Assembly (NCBI GenBank): GCA_023228145.1
Contig: JALOBU010000002.1
Location: forward strand, 140,607-204,606
Origin: Bacteroidales bacterium
GTDB taxonomy: Bacteria; Bacteroidota; Bacteroidia; Bacteroidales; CAIWKO01
Direction: 5' to 3'
Length of the DNA stretch: 64,000 nt
The notes beneath the pieces were generated by a model. That model worked only from the letters and a program-made list of their open reading frames with translations, had not been told where the DNA came from and searched no databases. This document shows positions 51,058 to 61,092 of this stretch, one piece after another. Every line of letters starts with the position of its first letter. The first letter of the stretch is position 1. Both the position numbers and the translations under genes were made by a program.

Positions 51058-52362
51058 TTACTGTATTAATGTTACTACTCCTTTATAATTATACTCCATC
51101 CCTTCTTTATCGGTTAAAAATAATATCCATGCATAAACTCCTTCCGGACATATTTTATCTGAATTCCCGGTTCTTCCATCCCATGGTTTGTTTATATCAT
51201 CCATTATATATACAAGATTCCCCCATCGGTTATATATAAACATATTTAATTTAAGTTTATCAAGATTCATACCTATGGGGACAAAAAATTCATTCAACCC
51301 ATCACCATTAGGTGTAAAAGCGCTAGGAAAATAAATTTCCCAATTAACAACTTCCTCAACCAGACACCAGGGAGCGTAAAAATCGTCCGCTGAAATACTG
51401 TCAATATAAACTTTATGCTCATCTGTATTTATATTACCGCGCGGGGACATATCGCTCCATGTATGTTGCAGTGTGTTGTGCCTGATTGCTTTCATTTCTA
51501 TTTCAACAATACCTGCGTTACAACTCTCATTAATGTCCTGTGGAGTGTATTTTAAAATTATTCCCACATCAGGTTTTGTTTGATAATAAACAGGGTTAAT
51601 ATACCAAAACCTGTCGGCAATATATTCATAACTCCTGTCCAATTCATTCACTCCCGGAGGGAACGGCACATTCTGACATGGTGTTGGATATGTTCCAAAA
51701 CGTATCATTCCATTATCGGGAGAGGCTGCAGTTTTTGTAACCACAGTAACTTCCAGGTCGGCAGTATTATCAAAGCCACTACCAAAAGGCACTGTATAGC
51801 CATTTACTTCAGAACCAATATACCAATCCACAAGCCCGAGTCCTTCATTTGTATTAGTTTCACTAATAATGCATCCGCTTTTATACTGTATAGCTGAAGG
51901 AAACCGATTTAAAATCCTTATGTTGTTTGCATTCAGCAATAATTGAGCATTAACGGTAAGTGTGTCGTTGATTTTACAATCAGCAACTTTTAATATTTTC
52001 TTATAATTATCCAAAATAAGATTTTCAAAGATAGTAGGATTTGTTCCCTCAATATATTGCTTGGAAGTTCCATTCAGAATAACATGACCAACTGTCCCAG
52101 CACCAATAGAAACCAGAACCTCATTGTTGGCAAGATTAACCCAATTTCGTTTTAAAATAATATTACCATCAAGATTTATTTTCCCGTCGATGGCGCCATA
52201 ACTTTTATTAATGTAATCTCCTCCAATAACAAGGTACGCACCTTCTCTTATCACAATGTTGCCACCGTTGTTAACCAAGGTCTGGGAAAAAGTTGTATTA
52301 TATAAACAGAAATAACACACAAACATGCAAAATAACCATATAAAAATGTGTTTTTTCATCAC
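51058..52362 (-). CDS. Secreted protein with type B T9SS (gliding-motility C-terminal) sorting domain
   Basis: The 434-residue protein has a signal peptide (residues 1-27) and a beta-rich body starting LVNNGGNIVIREGAYLVIGG (repeated short strands, perhaps a beta helix). It ends in a type B sorting domain (about 345-434; FPSAFTPNGDGLNEFF, IYNRWGNLVY, CPEGVYAWIL), the CHU_C kind. It should be exported by the PorT-dependent system. Only 11 bases separate it from the collagen-like gene downstream, so the two are likely one operon. Confidence 0.85.
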   Translation of the reverse strand: MMKKHIFIWLFCMFVCYFCLYNTTFSQTLVNNGGNIVIREGAYLVIGGDYINKSYGAIDGKINLDGNIILKRNWVNLANNEVLVSIGAGTVGHVILNGTSKQYIEGTNPTIFENLILDNYKKILKVADCKINDTLTVNAQLLLNANNIRILNRFPSAIQYKSGCIISETNTNEGLGLVDWYIGSEVNGYTVPFGSGFDNTADLEVTVVTKTAASPDNGMIRFGTYPTPCQNVPFPPGVNELDRSYEYIADRFWYINPVYYQTKPDVGIILKYTPQDINESCNAGIVEIEMKAIRHNTLQHTWSDMSPRGNINTDEHKVYIDSISADDFYAPWCLVEEVVNWEIYFPSAFTPNGDGLNEFFVPIGMNLDKLKLNMFIYNRWGNLVYIMDDINKPWDGRTGNSDKICPEGVYAWILFLTDKEGMEYNYKGVVTLIQ

Positions 52363-52458
52363 TTAAATCTGACTATATAAATACATACGCAAATTTACCT
52401 AAAATATTTGTTGTTTATAAAAAAATTCATAATTTTTCTAACAGCAATTCTGAATGTA

Positions 52459-53115
52459 CTAAATATTAACATTCTTAAGTTGTTCAACAGCCTTGGTGAT
52501 ATCATCACTTTTGAAAATTGCATTTCCAGCTACAACAATATCAGCGCCGGCTTTTACAACATTTTTTATATTATTTATATCGATGCCTCCGTCAACCTGT
52601 ATTTTACAATCAGATTTCATATCTGTAATCAGTTTTTTTGCTTTTTCAATCTTTGCTAAAGTTTGCATAATAAACTTCTGCCCGCCAAAACCGGGGTTAA
52701 CAGACATTATAAGCAGTAAATCAAGTTTTTGAATGATTTCAGCAAGCATGTTAACTGTAGTATGGGGATTAATGGCAAGGCCTGCTTTAATATTAAATGA
52801 TTGGATATAATCAATGGAACGGTGAAGATGAACGGCTGATTCGAAATGTATAGTCAAATATGCTGGTTTATATTCCGCAAAACGGGCAATGTACCTATCG
52901 GGGTCCATAATCATTAGATGAATATCAAAGGGCTTACCAATGTAACCTTTTAAAGAATCAAGGACAGTAAATCCAAACGAAATATTAGGCACAAAAACAC
53001 CATCCATAACATCTATATGGATAAAATCGGCTTCACTTCCGTTAATGATTTCAATTTGTTCTCTAAGATAGCCAAAATCAGCAGAAAGTATTGAAGGGGA
53101 AATTAAATGGCTCAT
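52459..53115 (-). CDS. rpe: Ribulose-phosphate 3-epimerase
   Basis: The 218-residue TIM-barrel enzyme interconverts ribulose 5-phosphate and xylulose 5-phosphate. Marks are SPSILSADFGYLREQI, IHIDVMDGVFVPNISFG, HLMIMDPDRYI, MSVNPGFGGQKFI and VDGGIDINNI. It lies 42 bases downstream of the sigma factor gene, same strand. Confidence 0.95.
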   Translation of the reverse strand: MSHLISPSILSADFGYLREQIEIINGSEADFIHIDVMDGVFVPNISFGFTVLDSLKGYIGKPFDIHLMIMDPDRYIARFAEYKPAYLTIHFESAVHLHRSIDYIQSFNIKAGLAINPHTTVNMLAEIIQKLDLLLIMSVNPGFGGQKFIMQTLAKIEKAKKLITDMKSDCKIQVDGGIDINNIKNVVKAGADIVVAGNAIFKSDDITKAVEQLKNVNI

Positions 53116-53157
53116 ATTTTATGCAAATTATTTTGCACAAATATAATAAAGGTTTGA

Positions 53158-54021
53158 CTAGCCAAGGTAAAATTTCAGGTTTTTACTTCGCGATGTAATT
53201 TTCAACCTGCGTATCGCCTTTTCTCGTATTTGTCTGACGCGTTCTCGTGTGAGGTCAAATTTAACTGCTATTTCATCCAGAGTTAAAGGTAAAGAATCGT
53301 TCAGTCCATAAGTAAATCGAAGAATATCCGCTTCCCTTGGTGTTAATGTTGTAAATGCTCTTTCAATTTCTTTTCGTAATGAATCAAGCAACAATTTTGT
53401 TTCCGGGTCAAACATTTCATCGCTTTTAAGCATATCTGTCAAAGTAGTATCTTCATCCGGGGCAATTGGAGCATCCATTGACAAATGTTTTCCGGCATTC
53501 TTTAAAGAATCTTTTATTTCTGTTTCAGAAAGATTCAGTATCTCAGCAATCTCATCCGCATTAGGCTCCCGCTGGTGCAACTGTTCAAAAGCATTGTATG
53601 TTTTATTTATCCTGTTCAAGGTTCCAATCTTGTTCAAGGGCAAACGTACTATCCTTGATTGTTCTGCAATAGCCTGAAGTATAGCTTGTCGAATCCACCA
53701 TACCGCATAAGATATAAATTTAAACCCTTTTGTTTCGTCAAAACGCTGTGCTGCTTTTATCAACCCAACATTGCCTTCGTTAATAAGGTCAGGAAGACCC
53801 AACCCCTGATTTTGGTATTGTTTTGCCACAGAAACAACAAAACGAAGATTTGCTTTTGTTAATTTATGTAAAGCTTTTTGATCACCCAGCCTGATACGCT
53901 GTGCCAACACTACTTCTTCTTCGGCGGTAATCAAATCCACCTTACTTATTTCCTGAAGATACCTATCGAGAGAAGCTTCTTCGCGGTTGGTAACCTGTTT
54001 TGCTATTTTAAGTTGTCTCAT
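53158..54021 (-). CDS. rpoD: Primary RNA polymerase sigma factor (RpoD/SigA type)
   Basis: The 287-residue sigma-70 factor lacks region 1.1, the form typical of Bacteroidota. Region 1.2 begins SLDRYLQEISKVDLITAEEE, region 2 has LRFVVSVAKQYQNQGLGLPDLINEGNVGLIKAAQRFD and GFKFISYAVWWIRQAI. Region 4.2 ends LTRERVRQIREKAIRRL. It would recognise promoters such as 6667-6697 in this window. It precedes rpe. Confidence 0.95.
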   Translation of the reverse strand: MRQLKIAKQVTNREEASLDRYLQEISKVDLITAEEEVVLAQRIRLGDQKALHKLTKANLRFVVSVAKQYQNQGLGLPDLINEGNVGLIKAAQRFDETKGFKFISYAVWWIRQAILQAIAEQSRIVRLPLNKIGTLNRINKTYNAFEQLHQREPNADEIAEILNLSETEIKDSLKNAGKHLSMDAPIAPDEDTTLTDMLKSDEMFDPETKLLLDSLRKEIERAFTTLTPREADILRFTYGLNDSLPLTLDEIAVKFDLTRERVRQIREKAIRRLKITSRSKNLKFYLG

Positions 54022-54168
54022 TTTACACGCTTATAGTAATTATTACTTAAAGCTTTTAAACATCTACTAATAACGAACTGTTGATAGAAACAATTTGTTT
54101 TAGTATAAAAAATTCATCAAGAATTTTTAATAAGACAGCTATTATTTTTGAAAGGTTGCTTAGGTTAC

Positions 54169-56298
54169 TTATTTCGTTTTGCCGTCGGGTTTAGGCAATA
54201 ACACCTTTCTTGACAATTTCAGCTTCCCTGTTTTTTTATCAACATCGATTAGTTTTACCTGAACTTCATCGCCAATTTTCAATACTTTTTCCACATCATC
54301 TGTTCTTGCCCAGTCAATTTCCGAAATATGCAACAATCCGTCTTTCCCCGGCAGAATTTCAATAAATGCGCCAAAAGGCTGGATGTTTCTCACTTTCCCT
54401 GTATAAATTTCTCCTATTTCCGGAACTGCAACTATCTTTTTAATCCAGTTCACAGCTTTTTCTGAAGAATCTTTGCTCGTGGATACGATATCCACAATGC
54501 CAAATTCTCCTTCTTCTTCAATTACGATGGTTGTGCCTGTAACACTTTGAATTTCCTGTATCACTTTTCCTCCGGGGCCTATTACGGCTCCGATAAATTC
54601 CTTAGGAATAGTCATTTTAACTATCCGCGGAACATGAGGCTTATAGTCTTCCCTGGGTGTTGAAATAGCCTTCTCCATTTCACCAAGAATATGAATCCGG
54701 CCTTTGCGTGCCTGAGCCAATGCTTCTTTTAAAATTTCATAAGAAAGCCCTTCAATTTTAATATCCATCTGGCATGCAGTTATTCCATCACGTGTTCCTG
54801 TAACTTTAAAATCCATATCTCCCAAATGGTCTTCATCGCCAAGTATATCCGAAAGTACAGCATACCTTCCATCTGATTCGCTAATCAATCCCATGGCAAT
54901 ACCCGAAACTGGTTTACGTATTTTTACCCCGGCATCCATCAAAGCCATAGTTCCGGCACAAACAGTAGCCATAGAAGACGAGCCATTTGATTCAAGAATA
55001 TCCGAAACAATACGCAGCGTATAAGGATTTTCTTCTCCCCACGGGATCATGTTTTTTAATGCTCTGTGAGCAAGATTCCCATGGCCTATTTCTCTACGTC
55101 CTGTGCCTCTCAACATTTTAACTTCTCCTGTTGAAAATGGAGGAAAGTTATAATGCAACATGAACTTATTTTTCCCATCGAATATTACTCCGTCAATAAT
55201 CTGTTCATCGAGCTTAGTTCCCAGAGTTACTGTTGTAAGCGACTGTGTTTCCCCGCGTGTAAAGATTGAGGAACCGTGTGCGGCAGGCAAGTAATCTACT
55301 TCACACCATATAGGCCTTATTTCATCAAGGTTTCGGCCGTCAAGACGTTTTCTGTCATTTAATATCATATTTCTTACTGCTTCTTTTTCCACCTGGAAGA
55401 AATACCTTTCAACCATAGGAATTAATTCATCACGCTGTTCTTCAGGAAGCGTAGCAATATAATCTTCTTTAATTTTCTGAAAAGCTTCAGAACGTTCATG
55501 CTTTGCAGAAGCTTTGGATGCCACTTCATAAACCTTATTATATGCAAATTGTGCGAGGCCGTTTTTTATATTGTCATCATTTTTCTCATGGCAATATTCG
55601 CGTTTTATCTTTGATTTTTCGACCATTTCTGCCAGCTCGAGCTGTGCTTTGCATTGTATTTTAATAGTTTCGTGAGCAAATTTCAGCGCTTCTACCAGAT
55701 CGTCTTCAGATACTTCTTTCATTTCCCCTTCAACCATAACAATATTGTCCATAGAGGCCGCTACCATGATATCAATATCTGAATCTGCCATCTGGCTGGT
55801 GCTGGGGTTTATTACCATTTGTCCGTTTATTCTTCCAACCCTGACCTCAGAGATAGGCCCGTTGAAGGGAATATCAGAAATAGTAAGTGCTGATGATGCT
55901 GCCAGACATGCCAGCGCATCGGGCATACATTCCTTATCGCCCGAAATCAGAGTTACCAGCACCTGGGTTTCTGCATGATAATCATCGGGGAATAAAGGCC
56001 GTAAAGCCCTGTCGATGAGTCTGGAAACAAGAATTTCATATTCTGAAGGACGAGCTTCACGTTTAAAAAAACCTCCCGGAAAACGCCCTGTGGCTGCATA
56101 TTTTTCCTGGTAATCTACTGATAGAGGTAAAAAATCGGTATTCTCTGCGGCTTCTTTTTTTGAAACAACTGTTGCCAGCAACATAGTGTCACCCATTTTT
56201 ACAACAACAGAGCCGTCAGATTGCTTGGCAAGCTTACCGGTTTCAATGTTTATTTTTCTGCCTTCCCCAATATCAAAAGATTTATTTATACAATTCAT
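54169..56298 (-). CDS. pnp: Polynucleotide phosphorylase
   Basis: The 709-residue exoribonuclease has two RNase PH domains (residues about 1-140 and 320-540), a KH domain (VIGPGGKVIQEIQSVTG) and an S1 domain (GEIYTGKVRNIQPFGAFIEILPGKDGLLHISEI). It degrades RNA from the 3' end with phosphate. It lies downstream of rpsO with a terminator hairpin between, the same pairing as in E. coli. Confidence 0.96.
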   Translation of the reverse strand: MNCINKSFDIGEGRKINIETGKLAKQSDGSVVVKMGDTMLLATVVSKKEAAENTDFLPLSVDYQEKYAATGRFPGGFFKREARPSEYEILVSRLIDRALRPLFPDDYHAETQVLVTLISGDKECMPDALACLAASSALTISDIPFNGPISEVRVGRINGQMVINPSTSQMADSDIDIMVAASMDNIVMVEGEMKEVSEDDLVEALKFAHETIKIQCKAQLELAEMVEKSKIKREYCHEKNDDNIKNGLAQFAYNKVYEVASKASAKHERSEAFQKIKEDYIATLPEEQRDELIPMVERYFFQVEKEAVRNMILNDRKRLDGRNLDEIRPIWCEVDYLPAAHGSSIFTRGETQSLTTVTLGTKLDEQIIDGVIFDGKNKFMLHYNFPPFSTGEVKMLRGTGRREIGHGNLAHRALKNMIPWGEENPYTLRIVSDILESNGSSSMATVCAGTMALMDAGVKIRKPVSGIAMGLISESDGRYAVLSDILGDEDHLGDMDFKVTGTRDGITACQMDIKIEGLSYEILKEALAQARKGRIHILGEMEKAISTPREDYKPHVPRIVKMTIPKEFIGAVIGPGGKVIQEIQSVTGTTIVIEEEGEFGIVDIVSTSKDSSEKAVNWIKKIVAVPEIGEIYTGKVRNIQPFGAFIEILPGKDGLLHISEIDWARTDDVEKVLKIGDEVQVKLIDVDKKTGKLKLSRKVLLPKPDGKTK

Positions 56299-56340
56299 AA
56301 AAAAAATTTATTATATTTAACAATAATGTCCTTTATTAAT

Positions 56341-56370
56341 AAAAAAAGGCAATTCGCATTGCCTTTTTTT
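56341..56370. terminator. Hairpin terminator between rpsO and pnp
   Basis: AAAAAAAGGCAAT and ATTGCCTTTTTTT form a 13-bp stem with a 4-base loop, symmetrical so it works on both strands. As it lies between rpsO and pnp it should end part of the rpsO transcripts and let some read into pnp. Confidence 0.8.
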
Positions 56371-56385
56371 ACAGGTAGATTAAAT

Positions 56386-56655
56386 TTACTTCCTGATTTT
56401 TAATTCTTTGATGATGTTTCTGTATCTGCTGATATCTTTTTCTTTCAGATAATCAAGCAGGCGCCTTCTTTTCCCGACAAGCAATACCAATGACCTGCGG
56501 GTAAAATCATCTTTCTTATTTGTTTTTAAATGTTCTGTAAGGTGCTGTATTCTTTTTGTAAAAAGTGCTATCTGCCCTTCAGACGTACCGGTATCAAACT
56601 CCGATTTGCCGTGTTTCTTAAAAATATTTTTCTTTGTTTCGCTTGTAAGATACAT
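56386..56655 (-). CDS. rpsO: 30S ribosomal protein S15
   Basis: The 89-residue protein binds 16S rRNA and begins the platform assembly. Marks are TGTSEGQIALFTKRIQHLTEH and the C-terminal RRRLLDYLKEKDISRYRNII. It precedes pnp, as in many bacteria. Confidence 0.96.
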   Translation of the reverse strand: MYLTSETKKNIFKKHGKSEFDTGTSEGQIALFTKRIQHLTEHLKTNKKDDFTRRSLVLLVGKRRRLLDYLKEKDISRYRNIIKELKIRK

Positions 56656-56741
56656 TTCGATATGCTATTTATTAAAAATGGAGTGCAAAGTTACAAATAA
56701 TATTTTAACAAAAAACAATTTTATAAAATTTTATATTTTAA

Positions 56742-57752
56742 TCACTGAAAATTCAGTTGGCTGGTGTAAGGCCCGTTTATAAGTTCGTATCTTGTTAAAT
56801 GATGTAGATTATAAGAAATTGTTTTAATATAACGGCAGGAAAAAATTCCCAAGCCATTAGAAATATTTGTATAAACCGGACGTTCCTGAATTATGGATGT
56901 GGAAGGTTTATTCAAATCCATGTAAATACTCAGATCATCTCCTCCCACTGAAATAATAAAGTCCATTTTACCAATAAAACGCGTTATATCATTATCAACG
57001 GGGATAACAGATTGAAGTTTACTGAAAAAATCAACTCCTCTGTAAGTTGTACTAAGGTCTTCACCACCTGTCAGCTTTTCCGATTTAACAGAACTTAGCC
57101 TCAAGTCAATATATTTATATACAGTATCTGTCGGGGTATTATTATTCACTTCTTTAAAATGAAACCTAATTAAGGGTTCAAAAATTCGCCCGTTTTTTGC
57201 AGATTTCCACTTGGCTTCATATTCTCCATAACTACCGTCTGTGGTAACTAAACCAATCAGGGGGTTAACGGGGTTATATGCCGGTTGACTAACAGAAAAA
57301 TCAGAAATCAGGTTGGTAGCAGAAGTAACCACATTCCCTGATATGTTATTTTGAATATGCAGGCGGAATGAATCCTGTGAGTTCATGGCAGGATTGGGAA
57401 CAAATTTATAAACTTCCTGTGTTGGATAATAAAAAATACCAGTATCTTTGTTTTGTATCCATGTGCGCTCAAGAAAATACGCTCTGATGACATTACCGTT
57501 TGACACTTGTTCAACCTTTACGGTTAAATCATCGCCATAGGAACTAAGTGTCGGATCCTGAGCCATAAGTATTGCACTTTCTTCTCCAAGAAATGCTTTT
57601 GTAATTTTAATATATTGTGCTGTATCTGCCTGATTTAACAATCCATAAACAATGGTAATTTCTTTGGGTTCGGCATTTATATCAAAATCTGTTTTGCACG
57701 AATAACAAAAAAATAATGATAAACTTATAATCAATAAAAATGCTTTGCGCAT
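56742..57752 (-). CDS. Lipoprotein, DUF4249-like
   Basis: The 336-residue protein has a signal peptide with lipobox CYSCKTD (Cys19) and then DINAEPKEITIVYGLLNQ. This opening, followed by an Ig-like beta-rich body with no catalytic motif, resembles DUF4249 lipoproteins that often sit near TonB-dependent receptors. No such receptor is next to it here. It stands alone between rpsO and panB. Family assignment is tentative. Confidence 0.6.
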   Translation of the reverse strand: MRKAFLLIISLSLFFCYSCKTDFDINAEPKEITIVYGLLNQADTAQYIKITKAFLGEESAILMAQDPTLSSYGDDLTVKVEQVSNGNVIRAYFLERTWIQNKDTGIFYYPTQEVYKFVPNPAMNSQDSFRLHIQNNISGNVVTSATNLISDFSVSQPAYNPVNPLIGLVTTDGSYGEYEAKWKSAKNGRIFEPLIRFHFKEVNNNTPTDTVYKYIDLRLSSVKSEKLTGGEDLSTTYRGVDFFSKLQSVIPVDNDITRFIGKMDFIISVGGDDLSIYMDLNKPSTSIIQERPVYTNISNGLGIFSCRYIKTISYNLHHLTRYELINGPYTSQLNFQ

Positions 57753-57865
57753 ATTTGAATATTAATTTTCCGCAAATGTAAGTAATAAATTAAAATAATT
57801 ACTGTGTCAGCTCAATTATTAATGAAATAAAAACTGATAATTCCACAAATTATTATATGAATTTA

Positions 57866-57873
57866 TACCTTTG
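57866..57873 (+). promoter_or_regulatory. Putative -7 element for panB
   Basis: TACCTTTG matches TAnnTTTG and lies 18 bases before the panB ATG. A -33 partner is not clear. Confidence 0.35.
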
Positions 57874-57891
57874 TCCTGAAAAAACAATATT

Positions 57892-58710
57892 ATGATTACC
57901 GAACCAAATAAAATAAATAAAATCACCACACATGTGCTTCGGGAGATGAAACTCCTGGGAAGAAAAATTGCCATGCTCACAGCTTATGATTACTCATTTG
58001 CCAAAATACTTGATGCAGCAGGTATTGATATTATCCTTGTGGGCGATTCGGCTTCAAATGTGATGGCAGGTCATACTTCAACCCTTCCTATCACTCTCGA
58101 CCAAATGATTTATCATGCCACATCGGTTATGCGCGGCGTAAACCGTGCATTAGTGGTTGTTGACCTGCCCTTCGGTACTTATCAGGGGAATTCAAAAAAT
58201 GCCCTTTCCACCGCCATTCGCATTATGAAGGAATCAGGGGCCGATGCTGTAAAACTTGAAGGAGGAAAAGAAGTACTTGAATCGGTTGAACGCATTCTGT
58301 CTGCCGGCATACCCGTAATGGGGCATTTAGGACTCACACCTCAATCCATACATAAATTTGGGACTTATGTTGTACGTGCCACCGAGGAAAAAGAAGCACA
58401 AAAACTTATTGAAGACGCTCATATTCTCGATAATGCAGGTTGTTTCGGAATCGTACTCGAAAAAATTCCTGCTAATCTTGCTGCAAAGGTTACAGCCGAA
58501 GTAAAAACTCCTGTTATAGGTATTGGCGCAGGCAGTGAAGTTGACGGACAGGTGTTGGTGTTACACGATATGCTTGGCATTAACATTGATTTTTCACCAC
58601 GTTTTTTACGCAGGTACCACAACCTGAATGAAGAAATCAGAGGCGCTGTAACCGCTTATATTAACGATGTCAAATCACAGAAATTTCCCAACGAAAAAGA
58701 ACAATACTAA
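57892..58710 (+). CDS. panB: 3-methyl-2-oxobutanoate hydroxymethyltransferase
   Basis: The 272-residue TIM-barrel enzyme adds a hydroxymethyl group from methylenetetrahydrofolate to ketoisovalerate in pantothenate synthesis. Marks are MLTAYDYSFAKILDAAGIDI, LVGDSASNVMAGH, DLPFGTYQ, VKLEGG and IGIGAGSEVDGQVLVLHDMLG. Other pantothenate genes are not adjacent. The pseudouridine synthase gene starts 2 bases after its stop. Confidence 0.96.
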   Translation: MITEPNKINKITTHVLREMKLLGRKIAMLTAYDYSFAKILDAAGIDIILVGDSASNVMAGHTSTLPITLDQMIYHATSVMRGVNRALVVVDLPFGTYQGNSKNALSTAIRIMKESGADAVKLEGGKEVLESVERILSAGIPVMGHLGLTPQSIHKFGTYVVRATEEKEAQKLIEDAHILDNAGCFGIVLEKIPANLAAKVTAEVKTPVIGIGAGSEVDGQVLVLHDMLGINIDFSPRFLRRYHNLNEEIRGAVTAYINDVKSQKFPNEKEQY

Positions 58711-58712
58711 GC

Positions 58713-59393
58713 ATGGTTTCCGACATCCCTTCACAGATACTTTTCGAGGATAACCATCTTATTATCGTAAACAAAAAACCAGGGCAGCTTGTCCAACCTG
58801 ACAATTCGGGAGATGCCTCATTAGAAATAAATATTAAATATTACTTAAAACAAAAATACGTCAAGCCCGGAGAAGCGTTCCTCGGAGTGGCGCACCGGCT
58901 GGACCGCCCGGTCAGCGGCGTTGTGATATTTACCAAGACCAGCAAAGCATTGGTGCGCATCAATGAGATGTTAAAAAAACATGAAATAAAAAAAACCTAC
59001 TGGGCTGTTGTTAAAAACAAGCCACCACAGGATGAAGCCTTGCTATCACAGTACATTATTAGAAACCAAAAAATTAACAAAAGCATAGTGTATAATATCT
59101 CTGTTGATGGCGCACAAAAAGCAGAACTATCCTATCAATTAATTGCGTCGAGCCAAAAGTATTATTTACTGGAAGTTAACCTTATGACCGGCCGCCATCA
59201 TCAGATAAGAGCCCAACTGTCAGCTTTGGGCTGCCCTGTGAAAGGAGATATTAAATATGGTTTTGCAAGAACTAACCCCGATGGTTCGATATGCCTCCAT
59301 GCCCGAGAAGTTGAATTTACTCATCCTATAAATAAAAAATCTCTTGTCGTTACTGCGCCAGCTCCCGATTCAGACGTTTGGAAATTTTTTTAA
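58713..59393 (+). CDS. RluA-family pseudouridine synthase
   Basis: The 226-residue protein has the RluA catalytic motif HRLDRPVSG with Asp64, and the later GRHHQIRAQLSALG. It lacks an S4 domain, so it is the short form like RluC-less YciL/TruC relatives; target RNA cannot be told. It is translated just after panB in the same direction. Confidence 0.88.
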   Translation: MVSDIPSQILFEDNHLIIVNKKPGQLVQPDNSGDASLEINIKYYLKQKYVKPGEAFLGVAHRLDRPVSGVVIFTKTSKALVRINEMLKKHEIKKTYWAVVKNKPPQDEALLSQYIIRNQKINKSIVYNISVDGAQKAELSYQLIASSQKYYLLEVNLMTGRHHQIRAQLSALGCPVKGDIKYGFARTNPDGSICLHAREVEFTHPINKKSLVVTAPAPDSDVWKFF

Positions 59394-59416
59394 ATGTTCT
59401 TCGTATAGAGAATGTG

Positions 59417-60262
59417 TTAAAAATTCACAAAAGTATAATCAACATTATTATTGGTAACAGACAGTTGCAAATAACCTGCCTGGTTATATCCGTCTAACAG
59501 CGCGTCCAGTGTGATATAAGCAGTATTTCCAAATATTTCAACGTCTTTTTGATGGTCATGTCCTGTTATCAGCATATTTACGTTGTTTTTCACAAAGAGG
59601 TCCATTAATATATATAACTCTTCAACAACAGGGTTTGTGCTTGATGTATGCCGGTAACGGAAAAAATCAACATGGGTAAAAATTATGCAATGGCGGTATT
59701 TAGGGCGTTCGTTTTCCAAAATGTTTTTCAGCCATTCCAATTGCTTGCTGCCAAGTGTACCGCTTCCGGAGTCTAAAGATATATATAAGTCAGCTGCTTC
59801 CGGGGTCCTGACTGAAAAATAATATACAGAAGCACCAAACCTTGGAAAAAACTCATTCCATCCGTTAAAATACAAATCATGGTTCCCAACGGTCAGAAAA
59901 GATGCAATGGTATCGCTCTTCGGAATATTTTGTTGCAAGGTGTTATAATCATAATCTCTGCCGGTTGTTATATCTCCATCCATAATAAGTGCACAAGCAT
60001 TCGCATTCAAGGCATCATTAACAAACAAATTAAAATTAATGACCCCACCAATATGGCTATCACTCATAGCGAAAACTTTATAACTATTTTCCGAAACCGC
60101 AATTTCTTTATATGGATGTATGGTATTCCATTCCATGGATTGCTCAAAACGTTCATTCACGTATTCATAAGAAACAAACATGCCTTTCAAATCTATCTTT
60201 TCACAAGCACTCATACAAATGAGGCAAAATACAGATAGAAATTTTAATATTTTATGCTCCAT
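59417..60262 (-). CDS. Lipoprotein metallophosphoesterase
   Basis: The 281-residue protein has a lipobox CMSACEK (Cys20) and a calcineurin-like phosphoesterase domain. Metal motifs in order are MSDSHIGG, MDGDIT, VGNHDL, THVDFFRYR and GHDHQ. It should be anchored in the periplasm or outer membrane. Substrate is unknown. Its first 19 bases overlap the end of the upstream outer-membrane gene, suggesting coupled translation. Confidence 0.87.
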   Translation of the reverse strand: MEHKILKFLSVFCLICMSACEKIDLKGMFVSYEYVNERFEQSMEWNTIHPYKEIAVSENSYKVFAMSDSHIGGVINFNLFVNDALNANACALIMDGDITTGRDYDYNTLQQNIPKSDTIASFLTVGNHDLYFNGWNEFFPRFGASVYYFSVRTPEAADLYISLDSGSGTLGSKQLEWLKNILENERPKYRHCIIFTHVDFFRYRHTSSTNPVVEELYILMDLFVKNNVNMLITGHDHQKDVEIFGNTAYITLDALLDGYNQAGYLQLSVTNNNVDYTFVNF

Positions 60263-60972
60263 ATGAATCCTGTTCTGATAAAAAAGCCAAATGGGTTTAC
60301 GCTTAAATTAAATGCCCCGGCACTTTTGTACCATGCTTCTGAATAAATTGTAAAAAGCTGATTAATTTGATACTTTCCATGCAAATAAAACACAGGGTTT
60401 GTTTCCTGATTTATAAGAAAATTATCAATGTTTGTTAATGTTATTCCAATATTCCATTTGTGTTCAGGAAGCTTAACAAAATAGCTTGCTGAATACATTA
60501 TGTTAAAATTTTCATGAATATTTTCATGGTTCGTAATATCATACTTCTTTATTGCATTTTTTGGAATTCCGTAAGTTCTGAAATTTGTCCCTAATTTTAA
60601 ATAAAAGTGTCTGAAACCCGCTCCTAATGTAACACCCCAGTTTGTCTCAAACAATACTTCAGAAAAATGATTATACATAAAAAAACATTGCGGTTCAAGA
60701 GATAGTTTTTTCAGTGGAAACTCTCTTGTATAATTCACTAATAGTGCCTGGCTCCTGTTATTGTTTGGGCTGATAACATCAAACTGCCCTCCCAGCTCTA
60801 TACGGTTTTTTGCAAGCCAGATTGTTCCTATAGCTGCAGTTTTCATATAAAAACCCTCGCTCACATTATTTTTGCCCGCTTCTGTGTAAATGTTAAAATG
60901 AACTTGAGCGCAGACATTCAAACCTGAAAGGAACCCGACTAATAAAATAATGCTGTATGAAATTTTTTTCAT
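60244..60972 (-). CDS. Putative outer-membrane beta-barrel protein
   Basis: The 242-residue protein has a signal peptide (cut near VCAQ, residue 23) and alternating strands with aromatic ends (SLEPQCFFMYNHF, HFYLKLGTNFRTYGI). It ends with an aromatic residue, SIKY, as outer-membrane barrels often do. I do not recognise a specific family. It overlaps the phosphoesterase gene by 19 bases, so the two probably work together in the envelope. Confidence 0.65.
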   Translation of the reverse strand: MKKISYSIILLVGFLSGLNVCAQVHFNIYTEAGKNNVSEGFYMKTAAIGTIWLAKNRIELGGQFDVISPNNNRSQALLVNYTREFPLKKLSLEPQCFFMYNHFSEVLFETNWGVTLGAGFRHFYLKLGTNFRTYGIPKNAIKKYDITNHENIHENFNIMYSASYFVKLPEHKWNIGITLTNIDNFLINQETNPVFYLHGKYQINQLFTIYSEAWYKSAGAFNLSVNPFGFFIRTGFIWSIKY

Positions 60973-61092
60973 AAACTTATTCGAAGCCTAAAAAATTTGC
61001 ATTACGATATTATCTTTTTACACATCAAATATAGAGCTATTCTTAAATATCGCAAACTTTCAGGGAATATTTAGTGAAAGGATTTAAAAATA

